NCBI RefSeq assembly: GCF_010634855.1
Contig: NZ_MWLQ01000014.1
Coordinates: 124,001-188,000 of the forward strand
Length of the DNA: 64,000 bases
Source: Microbacterium sp. B35-30
Lineage (GTDB): Bacteria > Actinomycetota > Actinomycetes > Actinomycetales > Microbacteriaceae
Direction: 5' to 3'
Each line of letters starts with the position of its first letter. Position 1 is the stretch's first letter. The notes under the pieces are model-generated. The model was not told where the DNA came from. It saw nothing but the letters and a program-made list of their open reading frames with translations, and ran no database searches. Shown one piece after another: positions 1 to 8,517 of this stretch. A program made the position numbers and the translations under genes.

Positions 1-461
1 CGATGTTCCAGATCTATGTCGACCTGGGCTGGCTGAACACCTACCTGCCGCTCATCGTGCCAGGCGCTGCCAGCGCCTTCGGGATCTTCTGGATGCGGCA
101 GGCCGCGCGCGAGGCCGTGCAGTACGAGGTGATCGAGGCGGCCCGCGTCGACGGAGCCGGGTTCCTGCGCGTGTTCTGGCATGTCGGCGTGCCGGCGCTG
201 CGCCCCGCCATCGCCGGGTTCACCGTCTTCCAGTTCATGTGGAACTGGAACGAGTACATGTGGCCGCTGCTGGTGCTCAACGACTCCGATCTGTACACAC
301 TCCCTGTTGCGCTGCAGCAGCTCAACGGCAACTACGGCACCAGCGATTACCCCGTCGTCATGGTGGGGACACTGCTCGCGACATTGCCGCTCATCGTGGT
401 CTTCCTGCTGTTCCGCAAGCAGGTCATGAGCAGCGCGACCTCAGGCGCGGTCAAGGGATGA
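1..461 (+). CDS. Carbohydrate ABC transporter permease, MalG type (5' end outside window)
   Basis: This is the C-terminal part of an inner-membrane permease of a CUT1 sugar ABC importer. The visible part has hydrophobic membrane segments and the cytoplasmic EAA loop that contacts the ATPase (EAARVDGAG, then a GVPALRP stretch). It ends in the SGAVKG tail typical of MalG-type subunits. The first in-frame ATG is at 3, but MalG proteins are about 270-300 residues and only about 152 are visible. The reading frame therefore almost certainly starts upstream of the window. The stop overlaps the next start (ATGA), so it is co-transcribed and translationally coupled with the glycosidase-like gene that follows. 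The substrate cannot be read from the sequence; the neighbours suggest plant-derived oligosaccharides. Confidence 0.9.
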   Translation, partial: MFQIYVDLGWLNTYLPLIVPGAASAFGIFWMRQAAREAVQYEVIEAARVDGAGFLRVFWHVGVPALRPAIAGFTVFQFMWNWNEYMWPLLVLNDSDLYTLPVALQQLNGNYGTSDYPVVMVGTLLATLPLIVVFLLFRKQVMSSATSGAVKG

Positions 462-2560
462 GCAGCATGGACCCCGCAGCGGCGATCGACAGACACGCGG
501 TCGTCGACCGGCATCGGATCCGCCGAACGCGCGTCGATGCGGAGGCACCGCTCACCGTGGGCAACGGCGAGTTCTGCTTCACCGCCGATGCCACGGGCCT
601 GCAGACGTTCGCCGACTGGCACAGCCGTGCGGCGGCGCGCGCCGACGCGCGGAGCGCGACGCCGCTGGGAACCCAGGCGCAGTGGGCGTTCCACTGGGCC
701 CCCAATCCCGACGGGCTCACGCTCGACGACACGATGGTGCGCTTCGAGCGACCCGACGGCTCGCCCGTCGACTACCCGACGACCTACGATTGGCGCCTGA
801 CCGAGGCCGAGGCCCGTCGCCTGCAGCCGGCGGGCTACTACTACTGGGTGAACCCCCAGCGCCTCCACCTCGGGCGCGTCGCGTACGTCCTGCGGCATCC
901 CGTGACCGGCGAGCCCGTCTCAGATCCCGGCGAGCTCACCGGCACCGCCCAGACGCTCGATCTGTGGAGCGGACTGCTCGACAGCACGTTCGCCCTCGGT
1001 GGGCTCCGCACGCGCACGCGCACCGCCGTGCACCCGGACCGCGACATCCTCGCCGTCTCCGCGTCGTCCGAGCTCTTCACCGGGGGCGCGGCGGCGCTGC
1101 GCATCTCGTTCGCCACCATCCAAGACACCTGGGAGGCCGACGAGGACTGGACCCGCCCCGGCACCCACTCCACCGACGTCGAGGTCGGTCACGACGGCAT
1201 CGTGCGCATCACCCGCCGTGTGGACGAGGCGTCGTACACCGTGCGGGTGCGGGCGAGCGGATGCCGCGTCTCGGCCTCCGCGCGGCATTCGATCGACCTC
1301 GTGCCCGAGGCCGACGACATCGAGCTCGTCGTCGAGTTCGGGCCCGAAGCATCCGATCTTCCCCTCCCCACCGCCGACGAGACCTTCGCGGCCGCCGTGG
1401 AGCATTGGCGTGCGTACTGGAGCGAGGGCGCCTTCGTCGACCTGTCGCGATCAGAAGACCCGCGTGCGCACGAGCTCGAGCGACGGATCGTCCTGTCGCA
1501 GTACCTGACCACGATTCAGTGCGCCGGCTCGCTGCCGCCCCAGGAGAGCGGTCTGGTCTGCAACTCGTGGGGCGGCACGTTCCACCTCGAGATGCACTGG
1601 TGGCACGCCGCGCACTTCCCGATGTGGAGCCGGCCGGCGCTTCTCGAACGCAGTCTGGCGTGGTACCAGCGCATTCTGCCGGTCGCCCGCGAGAACGCGC
1701 ACCGCAACGGCTACCCCGGCGCGCGCTGGCCCAAGCACGTCGGGCCGGAAGGGGTCGAGAGCCCCAACGAGATCGGACCGCTGCTGCTGTGGCAGCAGCC
1801 GCACCCGATCTCGTTCGCCGAGCTCATCTACCACGCCCGCGACGAAGATGCCGGCGTGCTCGAGCAGTACGCGGAACTTGTCGATGAGACCGCCGAGTTC
1901 CTCGCCGGCCTCGTGTGGTGGCAGGACGGCACCGCTCACCTCGCGCCGCCGCTCATGCCGGCGCAGGAGCGCTACGAGGCCGCGACCACGTGGGACCCGA
2001 CATTCGAGCTCGCCTACGTGCTGTGGGCGCTGCAGACCGCGTGCGAGTGGCGGCGGCGCCAGAGCCGCGACGTGCCCGAGGCATGGACCCGCGCCGTCGA
2101 CGGCATCGCGCCGCTCCCTGTCGCGAACGGTCGGTACGAGGCGGTGCGGGGGCAGACCGCGCTCTTCGACCATCCGTCGCTCGTCGGCGCGTACGGCTTC
2201 GTCCCGCCGACCCGCCTCGTCGACCCCGAGGTCATGGCGAACACGCTCGACCACGTGCTCGAGGCGTGGGAGTGGGGCTCGACGTGGGGCTGGGACTTTC
2301 CGCTGCTGGCGATGTGCGCGGTGCGACTCGGCCGTCTCGACACCGCGTTCGATCTGCTGCTGACGGACCTCCCCCGCAACCGCTCGCTGTCGAACGGGCA
2401 CAACTTCCAGGTGCCGAACCGCCTGCCGCTGTACCTGCCCGGCAACGGCGGTCTGCTCGCGGCGATCGCGATGCTCGCGACCGACGACGACGGCAGCCCG
2501 CGCGACCGACTTCCCGAGGGCTGGACGATCCGGGCGGAGGGCTTCGCGCCGCGGCCCTGA
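458..2560 (+). CDS. Six-hairpin glycosidase-like protein, family unassigned
   Basis: A 700-residue protein without a signal peptide or membrane segment, so probably cytoplasmic. The N-terminal half is beta-rich (GNGEFCFTAD near residue 35 resembles the start of GH95/GH65-type beta-sandwich domains). The C-terminal half is aromatic and helical, with NSWGGTFHLEMHWWHAAHF near residue 365, which resembles the NINLEMNYW region of GH95 and other (alpha/alpha)6 toroid glycosidases. I do not recognise a defined GH family, so glycosidase activity is inferred. The start is the ATG overlapping the permease stop; it puts the gene in an operon with that transporter. The next gene, a beta-propeller glycosidase, follows after 39 bases. 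Likely role: intracellular cleavage of the oligosaccharide imported by the upstream transporter. Confidence 0.75.
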   Translation: MSSMDPAAAIDRHAVVDRHRIRRTRVDAEAPLTVGNGEFCFTADATGLQTFADWHSRAAARADARSATPLGTQAQWAFHWAPNPDGLTLDDTMVRFERPDGSPVDYPTTYDWRLTEAEARRLQPAGYYYWVNPQRLHLGRVAYVLRHPVTGEPVSDPGELTGTAQTLDLWSGLLDSTFALGGLRTRTRTAVHPDRDILAVSASSELFTGGAAALRISFATIQDTWEADEDWTRPGTHSTDVEVGHDGIVRITRRVDEASYTVRVRASGCRVSASARHSIDLVPEADDIELVVEFGPEASDLPLPTADETFAAAVEHWRAYWSEGAFVDLSRSEDPRAHELERRIVLSQYLTTIQCAGSLPPQESGLVCNSWGGTFHLEMHWWHAAHFPMWSRPALLERSLAWYQRILPVARENAHRNGYPGARWPKHVGPEGVESPNEIGPLLLWQQPHPISFAELIYHARDEDAGVLEQYAELVDETAEFLAGLVWWQDGTAHLAPPLMPAQERYEAATTWDPTFELAYVLWALQTACEWRRRQSRDVPEAWTRAVDGIAPLPVANGRYEAVRGQTALFDHPSLVGAYGFVPPTRLVDPEVMANTLDHVLEAWEWGSTWGWDFPLLAMCAVRLGRLDTAFDLLLTDLPRNRSLSNGHNFQVPNRLPLYLPGNGGLLAAIAMLATDDDGSPRDRLPEGWTIRAEGFAPRP

Positions 2561-2599
2561 TCCCCCGTCGACCCCGATCTCACCTCACGGAGACACCGA

Positions 2600-3655
2600 A
2601 TGATCGATGTGCACGATCTCGCCGACAGCGTCCGTCCGACCGCGAAAAGCGGAGCTCTCGTCGTCGCCCCCACCCACCGGGCGGGCGACTGGAACAGCCA
2701 CGGCGTGGACTGCCCGTTCGTCTTCCGCAAGGACGGCGCGCTCGGCATGACAGTCGTCGGGTGGGACGGCCGCGGCTACCAGACCGGGCTCGCGTGGCAC
2801 GACGGCGCGCAGTGGTCGGCGCCGCAGCTGGTGTTCCCGCGTGATCCCGCGTCGGCCCACCGACGCCACAACGCCGCGCTCACCTCGATCCTGCGAGATA
2901 CCGAGCTGTACGGCGCGGGCGAGCTTCTCCCGATCGACGGCTGGTACTACGGGACCTATCACGCGTACCCCGACGCAGGCTACGAACAGGGCTCGGCCGT
3001 CATCGGATTCGTCCGCAGCCGAGACCTCGTCGAATGGGAAGAGGTCGGCGATCTGCTCCGTCCCGAGGACGGCGGTGCCTGGGAGCGGGGCGGGCTGTAC
3101 AAGTCGTACCTGCTGCGCCATGACGACCGGTTCTGGCTCTTCTACAACGCCAAGGACCGGGCCACCGGTCGCTGGATCGAGCAGACCGGCGCCGCGGTGT
3201 CGGACGACCTCGCCTCGTGGCACCGCGTATCGGATGCCCCGCTGCTGCCCGTCGGCACTGCAGGCGCCCCCGACGACCGGTTCGCCTCCGACCCGTTCGT
3301 GCTGCGTGCTCCGGACGGAACGTGGCTGATGTTCTACTTCGGGCTGTGCGCGGGCGGCCCCGCGGTCGATCTGCTCGCCACCTCGCCCGACCTCATCGCC
3401 TGGACGAAGTCACCGACCGTGCTCGTGGCACCCGGCGAGGCCGGCGCGCTCGACGACTGGCACGCGCACAAGCCCGCGGTCATCCGCACCGGCGATCGCC
3501 TCGAGCACTACTACTGCGCGGTGCAGCGCCTCGGCGCCCCCGTCGCGATCGGCGGCTACTCCCAGCCCGAGATGCGCGGCATCGCGCTTGCCTGGTCGCC
3601 GGTGGTCGCAGCGCCGATGGAATCGGTCCCTGTGGCTCCGGCGGCCGCCGGCTGA
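2600..3655 (+). CDS. Five-bladed beta-propeller glycosidase-like protein (GH43/GH32/GH130 type)
   Basis: A 351-residue protein with the repeating aromatic, Asp-rich blade pattern of the five-bladed propeller glycosidases (GH43, GH32/68, GH62, GH130). Examples are DCPFVFRKDG near residue 37, WYYGTYHAYPDAGYEQG near 117, ERGGLYKSYLLRHDDRFWLFYNAKD near 155-180, SDPFVLRAPDGTWLMFYFG near 235-253, and DDWHAHKPAVI near 285. No signal peptide is seen, so it is probably intracellular. A GGAG ribosome site lies 8 bases upstream of the ATG. It follows the six-hairpin gene in the same operon. Its last 100 bases lie antisense to the 3' end of the converging LacI gene. Exact specificity (arabinosidase, xylosidase, fructosidase or phosphorylase) cannot be assigned by eye. 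Confidence 0.7.
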   Translation: MIDVHDLADSVRPTAKSGALVVAPTHRAGDWNSHGVDCPFVFRKDGALGMTVVGWDGRGYQTGLAWHDGAQWSAPQLVFPRDPASAHRRHNAALTSILRDTELYGAGELLPIDGWYYGTYHAYPDAGYEQGSAVIGFVRSRDLVEWEEVGDLLRPEDGGAWERGGLYKSYLLRHDDRFWLFYNAKDRATGRWIEQTGAAVSDDLASWHRVSDAPLLPVGTAGAPDDRFASDPFVLRAPDGTWLMFYFGLCAGGPAVDLLATSPDLIAWTKSPTVLVAPGEAGALDDWHAHKPAVIRTGDRLEHYYCAVQRLGAPVAIGGYSQPEMRGIALAWSPVVAAPMESVPVAPAAAG

Positions 3656-4683
3656 GCGCCGCTCAGACGCCCCCGGACCGCAAAGCCAGCGGTGCTCTCG
3701 CGGACGATGAGCCGCGGCTGGAGCACGCGGTGAATCTGCGCCAGAGCCCGCCCCTCCAGCGTCTCGAAGAGCATGTCGACCACCGTCGAGCCGACGTCCC
3801 GGTGCCGGCGGCTGATGCTCGTCAGCGGGATCAGCGACGCTTCGGCGAACTCGTTGTCGTCGTAGCCCACGAGGGCCAGTTCCTCGGGCACACGGATGCC
3901 GCGCGCTACGAGTTCCCGCAGCATCCCGAGCGCGAGCAGGTCGTTGACGGCGAAGATCCCGTCGGGTCGCTCCCGCGCTGGCCGCGCCGCAATCGCCGCT
4001 CCCGCCTCACGTCCGAACGCGAGCGAGCGCTCGCCGACCGCGATCACCTCGAGGTCGACGCCGCGGGCGCGAGCTTCGGCACGCGCTCCATCGAGTCGCG
4101 CGGCTACGTACACGACGTCGTCGGGCCCCCCGACGAACGCCAGGCGGCGGCATCCGCTCTCCGCGAGGTGAGCGATGGCCAGGCGACCGCCGGCGACCTC
4201 GTCGACCGACACCGACGGCTGCTCGGGCGACTGCGCCCGCTGGCCGACGAGGACGGTCGGCGTGCCGCGACGGCGCAGCAGCGCGAGCCGCTCTTCGACC
4301 GGATGGTGCGAGGCGACCAGAAGGCCCCGTACATGATGCTGCGCGAAGGCATCGAGGTACGCATCCTCCTGCGCGGGGTCCGCCTGAGAATCGGCGAGGA
4401 AGACGGAGAGGCCGAGCTCTGCGGCTCGGTGCTGCACGCTCTGAGCGATCTCGCCGAAGTGCGGATTGCCGATGTCGGCCGCGAGATAGCCGATGACGGT
4501 GCTCACGCCCAGTCGCAGCTGGCGGCCCGCGTTGCTCGGCACGAAGCCGAGTGTGTCGATGGCGTCCGCCACGCGGCGGCCCATCGCCGCCGACAGCCTG
4601 TCGGGGTGGTTGAGGTAGTTCGAGACCGTGCCGATCGAGACGCCCGCGAGCGCCGCGACGTCCCGAATGCCCGCCGGCGCCAT
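3556..4683 (-). CDS. LacI family transcriptional regulator
   Basis: A 375-residue repressor-type regulator. The N-terminal helix-turn-helix reads IRDVAALAGVSIGTVSNYLN, followed by the hinge helix region and a periplasmic-binding-protein-like effector domain (LAADIGNPHFGEIAQ near 67, DGIFAVNDLLALGML near 245, LVGYDDNEFA near 270). The ATG is chosen because its first base overlaps the stop of the epimerase gene (TGATG), making a two-gene operon. The usual LacI C-terminus (VRESTAGFAVR) is followed by about 33 extra residues encoded antisense to the propeller gene, which is unusual. It is a good candidate to bind the two GAAACGTTTC sites at 5561-5607, upstream of its own operon and of the divergent rhamnosidase. 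The effector is probably rhamnose or a related sugar (inference). Confidence 0.93.
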   Translation of the reverse strand: MAPAGIRDVAALAGVSIGTVSNYLNHPDRLSAAMGRRVADAIDTLGFVPSNAGRQLRLGVSTVIGYLAADIGNPHFGEIAQSVQHRAAELGLSVFLADSQADPAQEDAYLDAFAQHHVRGLLVASHHPVEERLALLRRRGTPTVLVGQRAQSPEQPSVSVDEVAGGRLAIAHLAESGCRRLAFVGGPDDVVYVAARLDGARAEARARGVDLEVIAVGERSLAFGREAGAAIAARPARERPDGIFAVNDLLALGMLRELVARGIRVPEELALVGYDDNEFAEASLIPLTSISRRHRDVGSTVVDMLFETLEGRALAQIHRVLQPRLIVRESTAGFAVRGRLSGAQPAAAGATGTDSIGAATTGDQASAMPRISGWE

Positions 4684-5513
4684 CAGCGCCAGTCGTGCTC
4701 GGCGGCGAAGCCGAGTCGCTCGCGGATCTTCCGCGTCGACATGAGCGACTCGAACTCGCCGAGGTCTTCGGCGATGGGTGTACCCGGGAACCAGCGCGCC
4801 GCGACCTCGCGTGAGCGCTGCGCGTTGCCCGAGTCGGGCGCGGCCACGTTGAACACCTCGAAGCCCGGCTGCGCCGCCGCCAGCGCCAGCGCCACCGCCA
4901 CCGCGCCGTCGCGGGCGTCGATCCAGGAGCCGACGAGGTCGCGGCGGTAGTCCGGCTCGGCCGCGCGGTCGAACGTCGCGTATTCGTCGCCGGCCACCAC
5001 GTTGGTGAACCGCAGGGCGGTGATCGAGGTCTCGGGATGCCACCGCGCGAGCTGGGCCGCGATGGCTTCCTCGGCCACCTTGCCGAGTCCGTACGTGTTG
5101 TTGGCGCTGGTGTACGTCTCATCGACGGGGAGCGCCGGCGGCGCCTCCTCGAACGGGAAGCCCATCGCGGTGATGCTCGAGGCGAGAACGATCGTGCGGA
5201 TGCCCGCGCGATGCGCCGCGAACAGGGCGTTGAACGACACGGTCATGTTGTTGTGGAAGGTGGCGGCATCCGGCACCAGGCCGTTCACCGGGATCGCCGC
5301 GAGGTGCACGAGGGCGTCGAGTCCGTCGTGGCGCGCGGTCACCGAGAGGAACGCGTCGAGCGTCTGCCCGAAGTCGGTGAGGTCGACGCGGGTGAAGCCC
5401 GTTCCGGGGGTTCCGGCGAGGTCGAAGCCGATCACGTCGTGCCCGTCGGCCCGCAGTCGCTCCATCGCCGCGCGGCCGAGCTTGCCGCCGCTGCCTGTCA
5501 CACCGATCGTCAT
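4683..5513 (-). CDS. NAD(P)-dependent epimerase/dehydratase (extended SDR family)
   Basis: A 276-residue Rossmann-fold protein. The N-terminal nucleotide-binding motif is VTGSGGKLG (residues 5-13; the G-x-x-G-x-x-G of extended SDRs). An acidic residue after strand 2 (FDLAG) favours NAD. The active site has the SDR triad: SSIT near 111 and YGLGK near 141. Homologues act on nucleotide sugars or oxidise sugars to lactones (uronate dehydrogenase is of this size and type). The gene is first in an operon with the LacI regulator and is divergent from a GH78 rhamnosidase. This points to oxidation or epimerisation of a released deoxy-sugar or uronic acid. The exact substrate is not evident. Confidence 0.88.
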   Translation of the reverse strand: MTIGVTGSGGKLGRAAMERLRADGHDVIGFDLAGTPGTGFTRVDLTDFGQTLDAFLSVTARHDGLDALVHLAAIPVNGLVPDAATFHNNMTVSFNALFAAHRAGIRTIVLASSITAMGFPFEEAPPALPVDETYTSANNTYGLGKVAEEAIAAQLARWHPETSITALRFTNVVAGDEYATFDRAAEPDYRRDLVGSWIDARDGAVAVALALAAAQPGFEVFNVAAPDSGNAQRSREVAARWFPGTPIAEDLGEFESLMSTRKIRERLGFAAEHDWR

Positions 5514-5560
5514 CGAATCCTCCTCTGCCGCCCGGGGTCACGGCTCCCTCGACAGCGTAC

Positions 5561-5607
5561 TTGAAACGTTTCGAAATCGGTGTCAAACTCCCATCTTGAA
5601 ACGTTTC
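5561..5607. promoter_or_regulatory. Twin LacI-type operators between epimerase and rhamnosidase
   Basis: Two perfect GAAACGTTTC palindromes lie at 5563-5572 and 5598-5607, each preceded by TT and followed by CG. Their centres are 35 bases apart, a little over three helical turns. This is the classic LacI-family half-site with a central CG. They sit between the divergent epimerase-lacI operon and the rhamnosidase gene, so one regulator could control both directions. Confidence 0.8.
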
Positions 5608-5643
5608 GCAACGCCCCGGCCACAGCGCAAGGAGACAGCACGG

Positions 5644-8256
5644 ATGTCCGTCACCGTCGACGCACCCCGCATCGAACACCACCGCGAGCCCGTCGGGATC
5701 GGCGAGCGGATGCCGCGCCTCTCGTGGCGCGTCGCCTCCGCGCCGTCCGGCTGGCGGCAGACCGCGTTCTCCGTCGAGGTCGATCGCGACGGCGACGTCA
5801 CGACGTACGTGGTCGACTCGCCCGAGCAGGTGCTCGTGGACTGGCCGGCCGCCCCGCTGCGCTCGCGCGAGATCGTCACGGTGCGCATCGCGGTCAGGGG
5901 TGAGGACGGTGCGTGGTCTGCGGCATCCGTCCCCACCGTCTTGGAAGCCGGCCTGCTCGAGCCCGGCGACTGGGTCGCGCGTCCGGTCGGCGCCTTCCGC
6001 AACGAGAACCCACACTCCGACGAGCGCCGCCCCTCGCTCGTGCGCCGCGGGTTCGAGGTGCGCGACGACATCGTGCGGGCACGGCTCTACGCGACGGCTC
6101 ACGGGGTCTACGAGGCCGAGCTCAACGGCGAGCGCGTCGGCGACGACACGCTCTCGCCCGGCTGGACCGTGTACGGCCGGCGCCTGCGGTACTACACGTA
6201 CGACGTCACCGACCTGGTGCGGCCCGGAGCGAACGCGCTCGGCGCCTGGCTCGGCGACGGCTGGTATCGGGGCCGGCTCGGCTGGCGCGGCGGCTTCCGC
6301 AACGTCTACGGGTACGACCAGTCCTTCCTCGGCCAGCTCGAGCTGACCTATGCCGACGGCAGCCGCGAGGTCGTGGCGACCGACGCGTCGTGGCGCTCGG
6401 CGCCGAGCCCCATCCTGCACAGCGGCCTCTACGACGGCGAGGACTACGACGCGCGAGAGGAGCAGCCCGGCTGGTCGACGGCGGACTTCGACGATTCCGG
6501 CTGGGAAGCGGTGCAGGAGCGCCACCGGGACCCCGCCACCCTCGTCGCGCCGACGGCTCCGCCGGTGCGGGCGACCCAGGAGCTGCGGCCGATCGCGGTG
6601 CTCGCCGGCCCCAGCGGCTCGCGCATCCTCGACTTCGGGCAGAATCTCGTCGGCCGCGTGCGCATCCGGGTCTCGGGCGATGCCGGCACCACAGTGACGC
6701 TGCGCACCGCCGAGGTGATGCAGGACGGCGAGATCTACACGCGGCCGCTGCGCGCGGCGCGCTCGACCGACAACTACACGCTCGCCGGCCGCGACGTCGA
6801 GGAGTGGGAGCCGCGGTTCACCTTCCACGGCTTCCGCTACGTCGAGGTCACCGGCTGGCCGGGCGACCTGGACGCGGATGCCGCAGCCGGCGCATTGGTG
6901 GCCCGGGTGTACCACACCGACCTCGAGCGCACCGGGTGGTTCGAGTCGTCCGACCCTGCTCTGAACCGCCTGCACGAGAATGTTCTCTGGGGCATGCGCG
7001 GCAACTTCGTCGACATCCCCACCGACTGCCCGCAGCGCGACGAGCGCATCGGCTGGACCGGCGACATCCAGGTCTTCGGCCCCACCGCCTCGACGCTGTA
7101 CGACGTGTCGGGGATGCTGTCGGGCTGGCTGCGCGACCTTGCGATCGAGCAGCTCCCTGACGGCACCGTGCCGTGGTACGTGCCCGTGATCCCCGCCGTC
7201 GACAAGTGGACGCCGATGCGACCGGGCGCCGCGTGGGGCGATGTCGCGACCCTGCTGCCGTGGACGCTGTACGAGCGCTTCGGCGACGTCGGCGTGGTGC
7301 GCACCCAGTTCGACAGCGCCAGGCGCTGGGTCGATCTGCTCGAACGCCTCTCGGGCCGCTCGCGGCTGTGGGACACCGGCTTCCAGCTGGGCGACTGGCT
7401 CGACCCGGCCGCCCCGCCGGACGACCCGGCCGACGCACTCACCGACCGCTACCTCGTCGCGACGGCCTACTTCGCCAAGTCGGCGCGCACCGTCGCGCGC
7501 ATGGCGGAGGTGCTGGGGCTCGGCGACGAGCGGGCGCACTACGACGCGCTCGCCGACGAGGTCGCGGCCGCCTTCGACGGCGCCTACGTGAACGACGACG
7601 GCACCATGACCAGCGATGCTCAGACGGCGTACGCCCTCGGCCTGCGGTTCGACCTCATCACCGATCCGCAGAAACGGGATGCCGCGGCCGCACGACTCGC
7701 TCAGCTCGTACACCAGGCTGGCAACCGCATCGCGACCGGCTTCGTGGGCACGCCGCTCGTATCGGACGCCCTCAGTGCGGGCGGGCACGTGCCGACCGCC
7801 TACGACCTGATCCTCGAGCGAGAGTGCCCGTCGTGGCTCTACCAGGTGGAGCAGGGGGCGACCACGGTCTGGGAACGGTGGGACTCGCTGCTCCCCGACG
7901 GCACGGTCAACCCCGGCCAGATGACGTCGTTCAACCACTACGCGCTCGGCGCGGTCGCCGATTGGATGCATCGCGTGGTCGGCGGCCTCGCGCCGGATGC
8001 CCCCGGTTACCGCCGCATCCGCTTCGCCCCTCGCCCCGGCGGTGGGCTGACCTCAGCTTCGGCCCGCCAGCTCACCGCCTATGGCGAGGCGGCGATCTCG
8101 TGGCGCACCACGCACGGGCAGATCCACGTCGAGGTCACGGTGCCCGTCGGCGCCGAGGCGGTGCTCGACCTGGAGGGCTCTCCCGAAGAGAGGCTGAGCC
8201 CTGGCACCCACACCCGTGTCGTCGACGTCCCGGTGGAGGTCGGGGCGGCCGGCTGA
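5644..8256 (+). CDS. Alpha-L-rhamnosidase, GH78 (first of three)
   Basis: An 870-residue enzyme hydrolysing terminal alpha-L-rhamnosyl bonds by inversion. Layout: N-terminal Ig-like and Bac_rhamnosid_N beta domains (about 1-330, with GWTVYGRRLRYYTYDVTD near 175-192), a concanavalin-like domain ending near LDFGQNLVGR (about 330-345), then the six-hairpin catalytic domain (about 430-770) and a C-terminal beta domain. DCPQRDER at 461-468 carries the acidic cluster including the expected general acid (Glu467). WERWDS holds the second catalytic Glu near 744. There is no signal peptide, so it is intracellular and works on imported glycosides. The start chosen is the ATG after AAGGAG; the longer open frame upstream would run through the operators. 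It is regulated by the twin LacI sites upstream. Confidence 0.96.
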   Translation: MSVTVDAPRIEHHREPVGIGERMPRLSWRVASAPSGWRQTAFSVEVDRDGDVTTYVVDSPEQVLVDWPAAPLRSREIVTVRIAVRGEDGAWSAASVPTVLEAGLLEPGDWVARPVGAFRNENPHSDERRPSLVRRGFEVRDDIVRARLYATAHGVYEAELNGERVGDDTLSPGWTVYGRRLRYYTYDVTDLVRPGANALGAWLGDGWYRGRLGWRGGFRNVYGYDQSFLGQLELTYADGSREVVATDASWRSAPSPILHSGLYDGEDYDAREEQPGWSTADFDDSGWEAVQERHRDPATLVAPTAPPVRATQELRPIAVLAGPSGSRILDFGQNLVGRVRIRVSGDAGTTVTLRTAEVMQDGEIYTRPLRAARSTDNYTLAGRDVEEWEPRFTFHGFRYVEVTGWPGDLDADAAAGALVARVYHTDLERTGWFESSDPALNRLHENVLWGMRGNFVDIPTDCPQRDERIGWTGDIQVFGPTASTLYDVSGMLSGWLRDLAIEQLPDGTVPWYVPVIPAVDKWTPMRPGAAWGDVATLLPWTLYERFGDVGVVRTQFDSARRWVDLLERLSGRSRLWDTGFQLGDWLDPAAPPDDPADALTDRYLVATAYFAKSARTVARMAEVLGLGDERAHYDALADEVAAAFDGAYVNDDGTMTSDAQTAYALGLRFDLITDPQKRDAAAARLAQLVHQAGNRIATGFVGTPLVSDALSAGGHVPTAYDLILERECPSWLYQVEQGATTVWERWDSLLPDGTVNPGQMTSFNHYALGAVADWMHRVVGGLAPDAPGYRRIRFAPRPGGGLTSASARQLTAYGEAAISWRTTHGQIHVEVTVPVGAEAVLDLEGSPEERLSPGTHTRVVDVPVEVGAAG

Positions 8257-8302
8257 TCCCGGCCCGGCACGGGAACGTCTGAGTTCTGACACCTCTGGGA
8301 TT

Positions 8303-8329
8303 GCGGATGCCGCGCGGCGCGGCATCCGC
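8303..8329. terminator. Palindromic hairpin after GH78 gene
   Basis: A 13-bp perfect inverted repeat (GCGGATGCCGCGC at 8303-8315 with its complement at 8317-8329) lies about 45 bases after the rhamnosidase stop. There is no clear T-run, so it may be a terminator or a transcript-stabilising hairpin. The remainder of 8257-8517 shows only the inverted repeat at 8465-8476 ahead of the SorC gene. Confidence 0.5.
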
Positions 8330-8464
8330 AGTCCGCATCGTTCGCGCGCGCAAGCCTGGGTCGGCGATCTCACCACCGGCCCCGCCGCCATGTACGCCTC
8401 TGGGCGCCGATCAGGCGTTTCGTCGGAACTCGGGCTGGCTTCACAGGCTCCGACTGAATATCCT

Positions 8465-8476
8465 TTCGTTAGCGAA
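8465..8476. promoter_or_regulatory. Inverted repeat upstream of SorC-type regulator
   Basis: TTCGTTAGCGAA has TTCG/CGAA arms and lies 41 bases before the GTG start of the regulator. It is a possible autoregulatory operator. Support is only position and symmetry. Confidence 0.3.
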
Positions 8477-8517
8477 TCCGAATACACCCCCTCGGATCGC
8501 CACGATCGGAGATCGCC

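Noticed and set aside
5002..5643. N-terminal extension of the first rhamnosidase frame
   Set aside because: It runs antisense through the epimerase gene and through the twin operators; the ATG at 5644 has a ribosome site and a normal GH78 N-terminus.
5119..7971. 950-codon open frame antisense to the first rhamnosidase
   Set aside because: Its composition (Arg, Ala, Val, Gly and His runs) is that of a GC-rich shadow frame; the sense strand carries a complete GH78 enzyme with catalytic motifs.
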